From assembly GCF_035594125.1 (NCBI RefSeq), contig NW_026973669.1, forward strand, positions 533,501 through 597,500: DNA of 64,000 nucleotides. Direction: 5' to 3'. The translations under genes and the position numbers were made by a program. A model generated the notes under the pieces. That model had not been told where the DNA came from. It did not search any database and worked only from the letters and a program-made list of their open reading frames with translations. The DNA comes from Scylla paramamosain. Taxonomy: Eukaryota > Arthropoda > Malacostraca > Decapoda > Portunidae. Each line of letters opens with the position of its first letter. Position 1 is the first letter of the stretch. This document shows positions 47,686 to 58,502 of this stretch, in pieces.

Positions 47686-48205
47686 CGCGCCCGCGGCGGT
47701 GACGATGATTCAGTTACACAGTGTTGCCAGATTGTCAGTAATTTAATTTCTGGAGATCTCATTTTTATCTTTTGTCGGAATTTTAAAAATTAGTTATTGT
47801 AAAAACTGAAATTTTAACCTGCGGTAGCCGCATCCGTAAAACTTTTTGAGTTAGTCGTGGACATCCAAAGGAAATTTGTGAAACCTGCTCCATCTTCACT
47901 CAATCCGCCAGAAGCAAGTCACCATAAAAGGCTCCTGTTTTCTAAAATTTCCTCACCCATCTCTTCCTTTTTCTTGCCTTTCCTTGAATTTATCAAGAGT
48001 GCCAAGTAAAATAGAGAGAGTATTGCAGCAACCTCTACATTCATCGTAGACACGACGACAACCGTGATCTGGACAGGAAACATTGTTCGGAAAGTTTCCA
48101 GACTGTTTGCAAACAGTTTCTCGGAGAACGTTTCCGAAACAGTTTGCAAACTGTTTGCAAACATTGCTTCCAAACAATGGTTCCTTATGTGGACAGGCCT
48201 TTATA
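47560..48205 (-). mobile_element. PIF/Harbinger-type remnant (second family)
   Basis: The minus strand reads RKRWVRKF-stop-KTGAFYGDLLLA (about 47995-47930) and, after a frameshift, GAGFTNFLWMSTTNSKSFTD (47890-47835). This matches the N-terminal 'R+WVR.....G.Y..L...L...D...F.NFLRMS...F' block of Harbinger transposases. The right edge GGCCTGTCCACATAAGG (minus strand, ending 48205) is followed by TTTA and resembles a Harbinger terminus. A poorly matching GTCCTGATGTTTAG at 47560 may be the other end. Palindromic GTTTGCAAAC words (47580, 48105, 48145, 48155) lie in the subterminal regions. No DDE part survives. Confidence 0.5.
47631..47696. repeat. (GT)n followed by (GC)n
   Basis: GT tract to about 47678, then GCGCGCGCGC. 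Confidence 0.95.
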
Positions 48206-48212
48206 TATCCTT

Positions 48213-48218
<6 letters not shown>

Positions 48219-48293
<75 letters not shown>
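48219..48293. repeat. (CT)n microsatellite
   Basis: Pure CT tract of about 75 bp. Confidence 0.97.
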
Positions 48294-48296
<3 letters not shown>

Positions 48297-48576
48297 AACT
48301 TATTTCCTAGAAATAAAAAGTAGAAACCCAAATGCCTACGGGTACTTTCTAATGATTTCTAATGAGTTACTAAATAAAAGTGAGTATAATGTAAACTACG
48401 TAAGTTGTCGCTTACACAAGGACAGTGTCTTGTAGCCTTTATCCCCCCTTCCCTCCCCGCCCCACCTTTTTCCCTCTCCAGAAGTTAATCCATAGACCCA
48501 AGGCAATGATGACCTCACCACCCTCCGCCTATGCTGTGTGTGTCTGTTGTATTCTAAAAAATGTCCTGAACGTTTA

Positions 48577-48580
<4 letters not shown>

Positions 48581-48641
<61 letters not shown>

Positions 48642-48683
48642 TAAACACGGAGTGGAAAGGATACCAGGTCTACTATACTATAC

Positions 48684-48775
<92 letters not shown>

Positions 48776-48779
48776 AGTG

Positions 48780-48820
<41 letters not shown>
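48581..48820. repeat. (GA)n, (AT)n, (GA)n cluster
   Basis: GA 48581-48638, AT 48687-48770 and GA 48782-48820 lie next to each other, 40 bp from the left end of the Mutator-like element. Glu-Arg and Ile-Tyr translations here are artefacts. Confidence 0.97.
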
Positions 48821-48824
<4 letters not shown>

Positions 48825-48860
48825 AAGACAGGCACAAGGTGGAAGGGATGTGAATGGTCA

Positions 48861-51146
48861 GGGAGCAAGACGTTTCGCAGCAAATGACACTTCGCCTCGC
48901 CTCTGCGAACTCGCCCAATGAACCAGCGGGACTGAGGCGAACCGTCCTAGACTACGTACTATTAAACCATACCGTATTTTACTGGTGGATTAAAAACATT
49001 AAAAACATTAAAAACATTAAAACATTAAAACATTAAGAAAAGAATGAATAAAATACATGTATTCATACCGTCCACACATTAGAATGGGCAGTATATTCCC
49101 GCACATTTGCGCAAAAGCATCTTTGCCAGTTCTATGTCCCTTGTCGAGGTTCTCATGTATTCTTCCCACGCATCAAATAATCTACCATGCATGCGTTTAT
49201 ATTTTTTTCTTTGGTACCTTGACAGTGTGCCTTCACTTATGTATTGTGCCTCCACACTGACTGTTGCTGCTTCCTCAGCCAGTAGTTCTGCTAGCAGATA
49301 GAGTGGTAGCTTAGATTTACCTGCTCTTCTATTTAAAGCACTGTGCCAGCTCTCGCAGTCATTATTAGTTATAGTTGTGTGGAAGAATGCTGACCAAGTT
49401 TGTGGGGGGAAAGTGGTACTCAAAATCCACTGTGAGGAAATGTATTCTTATAAGTCTGCCAAGGGATTGGTAACTGCACTATCTTTCAGATAATTAAACA
49501 CGGGTATAATATGCTCAGCTGGTAACATGGGGAGGGCAAACAGCTTTCTTATGTACGTGTGGGTGGGTGGGTCTTTCTGATATGCAACTTGTAGGCCAAG
49601 TTGCTGCACTTTCCGCCACACTGCTTGCGACCAGTGAAAGGTACAGCCTCGCATTCTGATGTTTGGAAATTCTTGACGTACTGCCTTCCATGCAGCTGCC
49701 TCAAAATCCATTACGAATTCTTTAACTGACAGCTGTAAAAAAAAGGATTTTATGGTCTTAAATATACACTGATAATCTTCATATCTTCGACCACTCATTA
49801 AAATAAATAAAAGTGGAACTTGCTTGGTGAGAGTCCCGTTTGTAATAAAAGCATGTATTGAATATAATTGCACAAATGGTTGTTTTACCAGCTTAAAGGT
49901 ACCATCTAGATACCAGGTTTTGGCAGTCTTTAAAAGTTCTCTCTGACGATCTGAGGACCACATTAAATGTATTCTGGAATCCTGCTGCACCTGCCATGTT
50001 TAAAAAATCTTTGGAATATGCTCAGTGTCAATATTAAAATCTTTTAATGTGGTTGGGTGTTTGGGTCTTGTTTTCTCTCTGAATCTATTAAAACATCTTG
50101 CTAAGCTTGCTGTTGCTGGCAGTTGGGGAACTTGGTTTTCTCTTAACAAATCCTTAGCAATTTGTACTCCGGAGCTGTATGGGCTCCTTGTAGAAGATTC
50201 TTTTCCTTCACTTACAACCATGTTTTTAAGAAGAGCAGATGGATTAGCAGCATGAAGATGGGGCTGCACTCCAAAGGTGAAACAATCTTTTGATTCTGTT
50301 ACCTGAGCGTGGCATTTGATATGTTTATTTCGCACCACACACTGCCACTTGACATCACCATTTTTGTTGGTTCGCATTTTATTGTAAGAATATCCGTCTG
50401 ATGAAATAAGTTGGCAAGCCCCTCGCTTGCTCTTGCCCTTGGCGTAGGTTACAGGAACTTCCTGAGACACAGCTGCAACTGGGGCTGTATCAGAGAGGAT
50501 AGACTCATGGAGGACCTCTCTTTGGTTTAGGTTGGGCAAATCGTCATCAGAGGAATCATACAGAGAAGAAACAAGTGATATAGGCACGGGTGGTGAAGAC
50601 AGTGAAGCAGCCAGGTCGAGTGGTGAAGACGGTGAAGCAGCCAGGTCGAGTGGTGAAGACGGTGAAGGCAGTGGTGACATACAAAATATGCACATCCAGT
50701 CTACCTCGCTTCCTTCTCTAATGGCCTGTCTATATTCTGCCTGGCTCACCCCACTTCCACATGCCCTGTGTTGCCAACTCTTACACCTAGGGCACAGCAG
50801 AGCTTGCTGCCTCTCTCCAACTTCCATGCTGCAAGAAATGCACGGGTAGTCAACGGTAGCCTTCTTTCTCCGATATCTTTTAGTTGCCATGGCTGGGAAC
50901 AGACTAACAAAAAGTTATAACTGAATCAATCAGGAAAACACTCATAATACATGTGAATCACCATTATTATGCTAACATGGAAACAAATGTAATTATCTAA
51001 ATTAATATTTATACATATTCGTATCGAAATGTAAAAGTTGGAGAAATGTACTGCGAACTGTCCCAAACATTTGCTGCGAACTGTCATTCCCGCTTCTGAA
51101 GCGTACGTGAGGCGAAGTGTCATTTGCTGCGAACCGTCTTGCTCCC
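48861..51146 (-). mobile_element. Mutator-like DNA transposon (MULE), structurally complete
   Basis: Terminal inverted repeats of 38 bp at 48861-48898 and 51109-51146 (GGGAGCAAGACG then TTCGCAGCAAATGACACTTC) differ at one base. A perfect 9-bp target duplication GAATGGTCA flanks the element at 48852-48860 and 51147-51155. Nine-base duplications are the hallmark of Mutator-type transposition. The 2286-bp element holds one minus-strand transposase frame (50890-49079) and short AT-rich subterminal regions; near the left end an ATTAAAAAC word is repeated three times (about 48990-49018). Short TIRs, intact ends and only two stops argue for a fairly recent insertion. Confidence 0.95.
49079..50890 (-). 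pseudogene. MULE transposase: PHD finger, FLYWCH domain, DDE core; 603-codon frame with two stops
   Basis: From ATG 50890 one frame runs to 49079 with only TAA at 50000-50002 (codon 297) and TAA at 49448-49450 (codon 481). PHD-type zinc finger: C17, C20, C33, C36, H41, C44, C67 and C70 (C4HC3). A low-complexity Ser-Pro-Leu linker has a repeated SPSSPLDLAA. FLYWCH domain about 159-215: W182, C184, C193, H211 and H213. DDE core: D329 (TWYLDGTFKLV), D395 (FVMDFEAAAW), the C/H motif GCTFHWSQAVW (C416, H419) and E513 (NNDCESWHSALN). The catalytic residues are all present. MULE transposases cut at the TIRs; FLYWCH and PHD would serve DNA or chromatin binding. A host-domesticated gene is unlikely given the TIRs and target duplication. 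Confidence 0.92.
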
Positions 51147-51240
51147 GAATGGTCACACCTATGTGTACTGAAAATTGTTTCGATGATAAGACCGCCTCCC
51201 TCTCACGGCAGCGATCACGGGAGTGCAGGAAAAATTGAAC

Positions 51241-51243
<3 letters not shown>

Positions 51244-51292
<49 letters not shown>

Positions 51293-51318
51293 ACTATACA
51301 GTACACTATCCTGAATGC

Positions 51319-51376
<58 letters not shown>

Positions 51377-51495
51377 TAAAATTTCATAGGATTTCAGGCA
51401 AAAGTAATGAAAATAATGAGTTAAACGACAAAGATTGAAAACGAATGAGACCAAGATTTTAGCTTCCTATCTTCACCTGCTTTTGCCTCTTCGTC

Positions 51496-51554
<59 letters not shown>

Positions 51555-51694
51555 TGACTCCGGTATTTCTTGTCTTACCTTGATTACTAACCCTGAGGAT
51601 TTTGTTTACTGAATATCACTATTGTTATATCGGCTATACCACTTGACCAATTTCAGCTACCCTCTTAAACTAACCTTAACCTTAACCACACACA

Positions 51695-51730
<36 letters not shown>
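51244..51730. repeat. Four microsatellites: (GT)n, (GA)n, (CT)n, (CA)n
   Basis: GT 51244-51289, GA 51321-51374, CT 51501-51553 and CA 51688-51730. Plain sequence between them shows no gene. 51731-52010 also holds nothing identifiable. Confidence 0.95.
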
Positions 51731-52012
51731 GCTCAGAGCTTGAGGAACGGGAAGGGTGGTGGTAAGAAGGCAGCATTACCCAGGGTTTACGGATTAGTTA
51801 CTGGAGAGCGAGTAAAAGATGAAAGATATAAAGAGCTGTCCTGCCATTAAAGTTTTAACTAAGTAATCGAAAATGTCAGGATTTTTAGGCACTAGTGAAG
51901 ACGTGCTGTCCCAGGCTGGCTGGGCGGCGTCCGGCTGCAGCAGGTTTGAGTTGCCAGCTGTTGTGTATTTTTCTTGCGGCTTGCAGTGTTACCAGGTCAG
52001 GCAAGGATACTT

Positions 52013-52415
<403 letters not shown>

Positions 52416-52480
52416 ATAGGTCTGTTAACAGCAAAAACAGTGGGGGTCTATGAGGCCACGGACAAGAGCTATTTTTCTTC

Positions 52481-52483
<3 letters not shown>

Positions 52484-52534
<51 letters not shown>
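52484..52534. repeat. (GA)n microsatellite
   Basis: Pure GA tract of about 51 bp. Confidence 0.96.
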
Positions 52535-52538
<4 letters not shown>

Positions 52539-52625
52539 TATACTTGACCGTACCTATTATACTTGAGCTGTCTCCTAACTTGGTTTCCCTACTTTTTTTT
52601 TACACGATTTTGGTTCACACGATAT

Positions 52626-53132
52626 CTTCTTCTTCTTCTTCTTCTTCTTGAAGCTTCTTCTTCTTCTTCTTCTTCTTCTTCTTCTTCTTCTTCTTCTTCT
52701 TCTTGAAGCTTCTTCTTCTTCTTCTTCTTCTTCTTCTTCTTCTTCTTCTTCTTCTCGTCCTTTGACCGTTTCCCCAGAATGAGGGTGTCATACACGAGTC
52801 TACCTATCCTTCAGTTGCTTCTATCCCTTGCATCCTTCTTCTTCTTCTTCTTCTTCTTCTTCTTCTTCTTCTTCTTCTTCTTCTTCTTCTTCTTGAAGCT
52901 TCTTCTTCTTCTTCTTCTTCTTCTTCTTGAAGCTTCTTCTTCTTCTTCTTCTTCTTCTTCTTCTTCTTCTTCTTCTTCTTCTTCTTCTTCTTCTTGAAGC
53001 TTCTTCTTCTTCTTCTTCTTCTTCTTCTTCTTCTTCTTCTTCTTCTTCTCGTCCTTTGACCGTTTCCCCAGAATGAGGGTTGGTGCCATACACGAGTCTA
53101 TCTAGCCTTCAGTTGCTTCTATCCCTTGCATC
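52626..53132 (+). repeat. Duplicated (TTC)n array with AAGCTT interruptions and a shared 80-bp tail
   Basis: Array 1 (52626-52754) and array 2 (52836-53049) are TTC repeats broken by TTGAAGCTTC, a 10-bp near-palindrome, two and three times. Each array is followed by the same unique segment: CTCGTCCTTTGACCGTTTCC, CCAGAATGAGGG, ATACACGAGTCTA and CTTCAGTTGCTTCTATCCC. The unit [TTC array + tail] is therefore duplicated in tandem. 53133-53410 shows no gene. Confidence 0.93.
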
Positions 53133-53428
53133 TTTGTGTGCCTCCCATCCTTTGCAATTTTACCACACCACTCCCTCCCCCCCTCCCTGTCACTCTCTGT
53201 GTTCCCCTCGGTCTTCTTCCCTTTCTCCATTCTTCCCCAATGCCAGCGACCATCCTGTCTGTATATCGTGTATAAGGAGAAACAGACTCTATCTTGGGTT
53301 ACACAGACTTGTATTCAGAAACGCTCTGCTCTCTCACCACGACCATTTTTCAAGACCACAGAGATGATAAGCCGAGTTCTCAAGAGTGTTTCTCCTCTTA
53401 GTAATGCATAAATTTCGTTATCCTGTCA

Positions 53429-53810
53429 CCACAAGAATAAAAAGGTTGAGAAATGCTGCTCGAGAGACGGCTAATAACGACTATCTGAACATAAGAAATA
53501 AGGGAAGCCCACACGTGGCAGTCCCTGTATAAAATATACTTACCTATTTCCACTATCATCCCCATCCATAAACCCGTCTAATTTTCTCTTAAAGCTTCCC
53601 AATGTCTTACCACTAACAACATGATTAGTGAGTCCGTTCCATTCATCTGCCTCTCTGGTTCTCAAATAGAGTGGTAGATGAATGGAACAGGGACTGCCAC
53701 GTGTGAGCCTGGTGGCTTCTTGCAGCTTCCCTTATTTCTTATGTTCTTATGTTCAGATAGTCGTTATTGGCTGTCTCACGAGTAGCGTTTCTCGACCTTC
53801 TTACTGTTGC
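53429..53810. repeat. Large palindrome built from two opposed CR1-type LINE 3' ends
   Basis: Left arm 53429-53541 and right arm 53686-53810 are inverted copies: TAACGACTATCTGAACATAA, AAGAAATAAGGGAAGC, CACACGTGGCAGTCCCTGT. On the minus strand 53675-53545 reads LRTREADEWNGLTNHVVSG and KTLGSFKRKLDGFMDGDDSG, the C-terminal end of CR1-type RTs, followed by the 3' UTR. The right arm carries only 3' UTR, on the plus strand, plus the element's TTCTTATGTTCTTATGTTC tail. Homology continues past the tails into flanking AGATAGTCGTTATT and TTTCTC(A/G)ACCTT, so flanks were duplicated too. Confidence 0.75.
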
Positions 53811-54590
53811 GGTACCCTTGATTTTTTATGTACATGAACCCTCAGCATAAAAATAATGATGTTTTATTATTAACATCTATCTCGTATATCTTTGTTGTAG
53901 CTCTTGAAGTAAATGTTATATAAGATTCTTTTGATTCGCGGAAAAATGACGTACCCTCTTTTTTTTTCTTTTTTTTTTTTTTTGTGGGGGAGGGGGGCAG
54001 GAGGGGCAATAAAAAAAAATATGTAGCTTGTGTATAGGTAAAAAAAAATCTAATCTTGAGAGAGACTTCTCTAAAAAAATTTTTTTATTATAATGATACT
54101 ACTACTACTATTACTACTACTACAACTACTACTACTACTACTAAAAAGAAGAAGAATATGAGCATTTTTATAATTAAAATAACAGGCCTAAATGCTTGAG
54201 CGTGGGTGAATCAGAGGGTGGACCTGGGAAGGTGCGCGCCAGGAAGCACAAAGGACACGTCTCGGCTGGACACCTTGCGAGCGTCCTGTTCAGCGAGTCT
54301 GATACACGACTCCACCACGTACAGGTCTTTCCAGTCCACTAAAACCAGGGTCACCAATAACATTTTTTGCGCCGCACCTTCACTCTACTCAACAGCGGAA
54401 GGAAATTCACTATAAGCATTTCCGCCCCTCGCTGGTTCTGGCCACACCCAATGTTGACTAGAGCTGCGTGCACTTGGAACACACAGGACTAGTGATATTA
54501 TGGTATTTTTATTGTAAGGATTTTTCGTTCCATGTCAGATTTTATTGAAATAGAGTAATCAGCTTTAGGTCTACAGCAAGTATAAACTAC

Positions 54591-54700
<110 letters not shown>

Positions 54701-55502
54701 GGTGAACTGTTGTGTTACTAAGTTACCGAGCTCAATAAATGTAATTCAGACGTAATTTATCGCCTGAATTATTACAATCAAAAATTTACGTTGTCATGCA
54801 ACAGATGACAGTTAAAAGACTCTGGTGAAAAGTACATTGAGCAAACATGATGCCATGGTTTCACTTGGCATGTGTGAGAATCGTCTAGCCATTTATATAA
54901 CACCTTTTGACTTCTGGGAGACATAAAATGCTACCACATTTGCGTGACACGTAGCAATAGCACAAGACACCGTCATAATTATCAGAATAATTATGACACA
55001 CTTAAAACAGAATGCCTTCCCTTCTCTGTCAACGTGGTGTGGAGGATTTTTAGTTACGCCGTCCGAGTGACGTCATAGCTACCTAATCAGGACACATAAG
55101 TAGTTGCCATTAAGTTTGTTGCAGATTGTTTTTCATTTTAAATTCATTGTCGTTATGAGTAGTGCAACAAAAAACACTTTTTTAAGCTTGCAAAGCTGGT
55201 TTTATTAGAATGAAACAAAAAACAAACAGGAAACAGTCATACTTTGTTTTATGTTACACAACTCAATATGGATGACTCTACTTCCTTTTACTTGCCATTA
55301 CTTTCCAAAAATTGTAGTTGAAATGCCGCCTTTTAAAAATTGTAAGAAAAAAAAATCCTTAAAAGCCTGCATCACTTTATTGTCTGACCATTTTGAATTG
55401 AGAGTTTAGACGTTATCCTTTCCGGGAATTACCCGGCCTGCGGTGCTGCCAAGCCTTGTACTGGGCAATTATCAGATTAGAGCTTAAGTGTCGCTAATAA
55501 CC

Positions 55503-55506
<4 letters not shown>

Positions 55507-55573
<67 letters not shown>
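55507..55573. repeat. (CT)n microsatellite
   Basis: Pure CT tract inside the inverted-repeat segment. Confidence 0.97.
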
Positions 55574-55578
<5 letters not shown>

Positions 55579-55683
55579 ATACAATTTACATTTCATGTAA
55601 ATTTATTTCTATCAGACATCTATACTTATCAATGAATCATTAGAATTTGAGAAAAAATTGCCTCAGTCAAAACTGCCGCCTCC

Positions 55684-55686
<3 letters not shown>

Positions 55687-55763
<77 letters not shown>
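55687..55763. repeat. (CT)n microsatellite
   Basis: Second pure CT tract, about 115 bp after the first. Confidence 0.97.
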
Positions 55764-55768
<5 letters not shown>

Positions 55769-56959
55769 GTGAATTTCGTTTAAATGTGATAGGTCTCCTT
55801 TTAGATATGGTATTTCCCTTAAACTCTGGTTATATTTTTATTCTTTAGTTACGATTTTCCACACCACCATCGAGGTAAAAGCCAAGGCACGTTGGTGGCT
55901 TTCCCAGTTCGGGCAACAGCTCTTGAGGGGTCAAGTAATGACCCCCTATTAGCCTTTTCTTCCAAATAATGTTTATTTACTGAGTAAGTAAGCTCTTTTC
56001 TCGGAGGTGGCAAGAGAAAGCGGGAGAGGTAGCTTCCATCCTGGCTGGCAGAGCGAAAGGAAGTGACCACAGTTCAGAAAGTGATCACAATTAACACAGT
56101 CACTCTGACCGTGTGACCTTACTCGGTCACCCATGGAGATGTGACAACGCTTGGAGGAAACGTTGCCAAGTATTGTGGTGTTAACAAAACATATATTACA
56201 CTAACTCGCCTTTTTTAGAGCATCACAGTGTATAAATACTACAACACCATTTAATTTTGAGGTAGGAAATACCTGATTTCAGGTGTGTCCTGGCATAAGT
56301 GTGGAAGGGCCGCAGCCCGGAGAATCCCCAGAAAGGACAACGCCTAAATGCTTAATTCAAAATGGTCAGACCTTAGTTTCAAGTGACCAAGTGCGCGTGT
56401 AGCCCATTTTAACTGCCAGACGTACGAAGCATTCACGGCAGCCACGGCAACGCACAGACGTTTTCAGCCGATACCATTCGTCAGCAACAGTAGTAGTCAT
56501 GCCATGTAGGTTAGGTTAAGTATTGCTACACATTATTAAGTTTGGTAATGCTAGGTTAGATTAGTATCCTATTATCTTAAAATCCGGGAACCATTCGTAG
56601 TACTGAATGGTTTGACAAGCTAAATAATCCATACCTGATACTTGAATTCAATAAAAAGTAAAAAGAACTGATATATTAAAGAGAAATTGCGTGATGTGGC
56701 ATAGTAGCTAACAGATCTCAGCCAACGCCTAAACATTCTTCAAATAGGGGCTGATTTCACAGGCGCATAGTAAAGTTCCCAAGCAAGAGCCTTACCAACC
56801 TGGTAACAGGCATTACCAACACCTCAATCCGATTTCACAGTCATTATTTGGTTACGGTGATCCTCAACCTGGTAACGATCGTATCAAAAGGAATACCTCT
56901 GCTTCGGTAATGTTGGTATGCCGGAGCCCCCATATTAGACAAAATGAATCAATTCATGA

Positions 56960-56984
56960 CTAAAGAACTGACCATGCTAGCACT

Positions 56985-57022
<38 letters not shown>

Positions 57023-58420
57023 AAGGCATGGAAAATTGAAATAAATCACTGGTGCCTTCAACACCTTATGTGGAAAGCTGTTCTTTACAAGAATCAGATA
57101 GCCCCTCGTTGGACCTCTCTCTCCGACAGGGAGGTAGTGCGCGGTGAAGCCCAGGAAGCTGAGCCCAGGGGGATCGGTAACTCGTGTCTCCTGTAGATGA
57201 CATACACTAATCTGGTCCTCGATGAGCGCAACGTGGAGCAAATTTTTATTGCTTTTTGAGGCTGTTTATGTTCCACTGCAGGAACCTCAACTTGCCTTCC
57301 TGGACCTCGTTTATTCGCTGTCGTTGTCGTTGACTACGGCCCCACTCTTCAGCATCTGCATGAGTTCGTCACAGTTCCTTCTGGTTTGGCCTAATGCCCT
57401 GGTGACATTCCTGTTTGGCAGAAGAGCTTTGGCCAAGTCCAACATCATCCTGTTGCGGAGGCTTTGGAATGCTGCCAAAAGTTCCTCTGTCTAGGGCGTT
57501 CTCTCGGGTGGGGGCGAGGGCACCGCGACGGTGGATCCTCTTCCTCCGACTTCTCTCGTTAGGCACAGCTTTGGGCTCTAGCTCTTCTGCCGAGCTCAGG
57601 GACTGCTCCTCTGCGCAGTTCGGTGACCTCGGTTTCCTCGGGGCCTCTCTCCTGGGGCAGTTGTTTGGCTGGCCGCTTCCTTTGCTTGGCTGGTTGAGGC
57701 AGTGCTTTTCTGCTATTGCAGCATTCTGCTATTGTAGGTGGGGCAGTCTGGGGACAGAGGAATCCCGGATAATTAGGGATGTGGGTAGCCTCTGGAGGCT
57801 CTTAGGGCACCTCTTCAACAATGTGTGGTGGTTCAAGCCGCAATTGGCACACTTTGGCTATGGCCGCGGCCCATCTCCTTTCAGTGCTCCGCCGGCAGTT
57901 CCTGACGATATGCCCGAATCGCTGGTAGCAGAGACATCTTGTGGGCTCATGTATGTAGTCTCGGACGTGGAACTGGCCCTTCCATCCTAGAGCAAGTGTC
58001 TGGGAGCCGACCTGCACAGGGAGCTCTACCATGGTTGGATATTTTCTCTCCTGCCGACTTTACGATGCAGCAACGGGTGCTCACCACTAGTAAATGAGCC
58101 TCCACTGCGTCCAAGTCGTAATCGAGGGGATACCTCAGCAGCATCCCCCTACTTCTCTTCCGCTGGGGTCCAATCGGCGCCAGAGTTATGTTGCGAGGCC
58201 TGGTCTCCGCCAGCTCCTACAGAACTCTGGCGGCATAATCGTCCAGTGCTGTGACGATGAAGGTTTGGGGCGCAGGATTGTTCACAGACACCTTCGGTGG
58301 AATCCTCGAGGTACCTCAATGCCTGATACTTATTTTGAAACTTCTTCAGGGATTCCAAGATGTAGTTCACAGGCATGGGTGCTGGACGCACAGGTGAATT
58401 CGAATGTGGGTTCGGTTCAT
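56960..58420 (-). mobile_element. Jockey-group LINE A: ORF1 C-terminal part and start of EN
   Basis: Minus-strand order is ORF1 (58420-57310) and then the first part of EN (57295-56960); everything after the (GA)n tract at 56988-57021 is lost. At 58420 ORF1 is interrupted by the 3' tail of LINE B, which has the same orientation. A is therefore the older element and the target of B. The 56377-56959 flank shows only weak repeat words (GATTTCACAG twice, near 56753 and 56831). Confidence 0.75.
56960..58420 (-). pseudogene. LINE A ORF1 (zinc-knuckle Gag-like) and EN N-terminus
   Basis: ORF1: NPHSNSPVRPAPMPVNYILE and FQNKYQALRYLEDS (58410-58300), then, after frameshifts, HVRDYIHEPTRCLCYQRFGH with IVRNC (CCHC knuckle, about 57930) and KCANCGLNHHTLLKRCP (second knuckle, about 57825). 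EN: LQWNINSLKKQ followed by a stop (57290), continuing in another frame as IEDQISVCHLQETRVTDPPG (LQE-type Glu block) and LVKNSFPHKVL. ORF1 of this group binds RNA through CCHC knuckles. At least four frame changes. Confidence 0.7.
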
Positions 58421-58502
58421 CGATTTATGATTTATGATTTATGTTGATTTAATTTATGATGCCGCAACATCGCGGTCATATGGCGCCGCTACAAACCTTT
58501 AA

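Larger units (their letters stand above)
55379..56376. repeat. Inverted repeat of about 75 bp, arms 850 bp apart (possible DNA-transposon ends)
   Basis: Left arm 55379-55452 and right arm 56303-56376 share, in opposite orientation, GTCTGACCATTTTGAATT, a TTTAG(A/G)CGTT block, TCCTTTC(C/T)GGG and CC(C/G)GGCCTGCGG-like runs, at about 75 percent identity. Two CT microsatellites lie between. On the minus strand near 56190-56040 one frame reads DRVRSHGQSDCVNCDHFLNC then GHFLSLC, a cysteine-rich stretch I cannot assign. No clear target duplication was seen. Confidence 0.5.

Noticed and set aside
48852..51155. Host zinc-finger gene (PHD + FLYWCH)
   Set aside because: Terminal inverted repeats, a 9-bp target duplication and DDE motifs show a transposon; two stops make host function unlikely.
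52589..53093. Poly-Glu, poly-Lys and poly-Ser open frames
   Set aside because: Translations of the TTC/GAA arrays; no non-repeat coding context.
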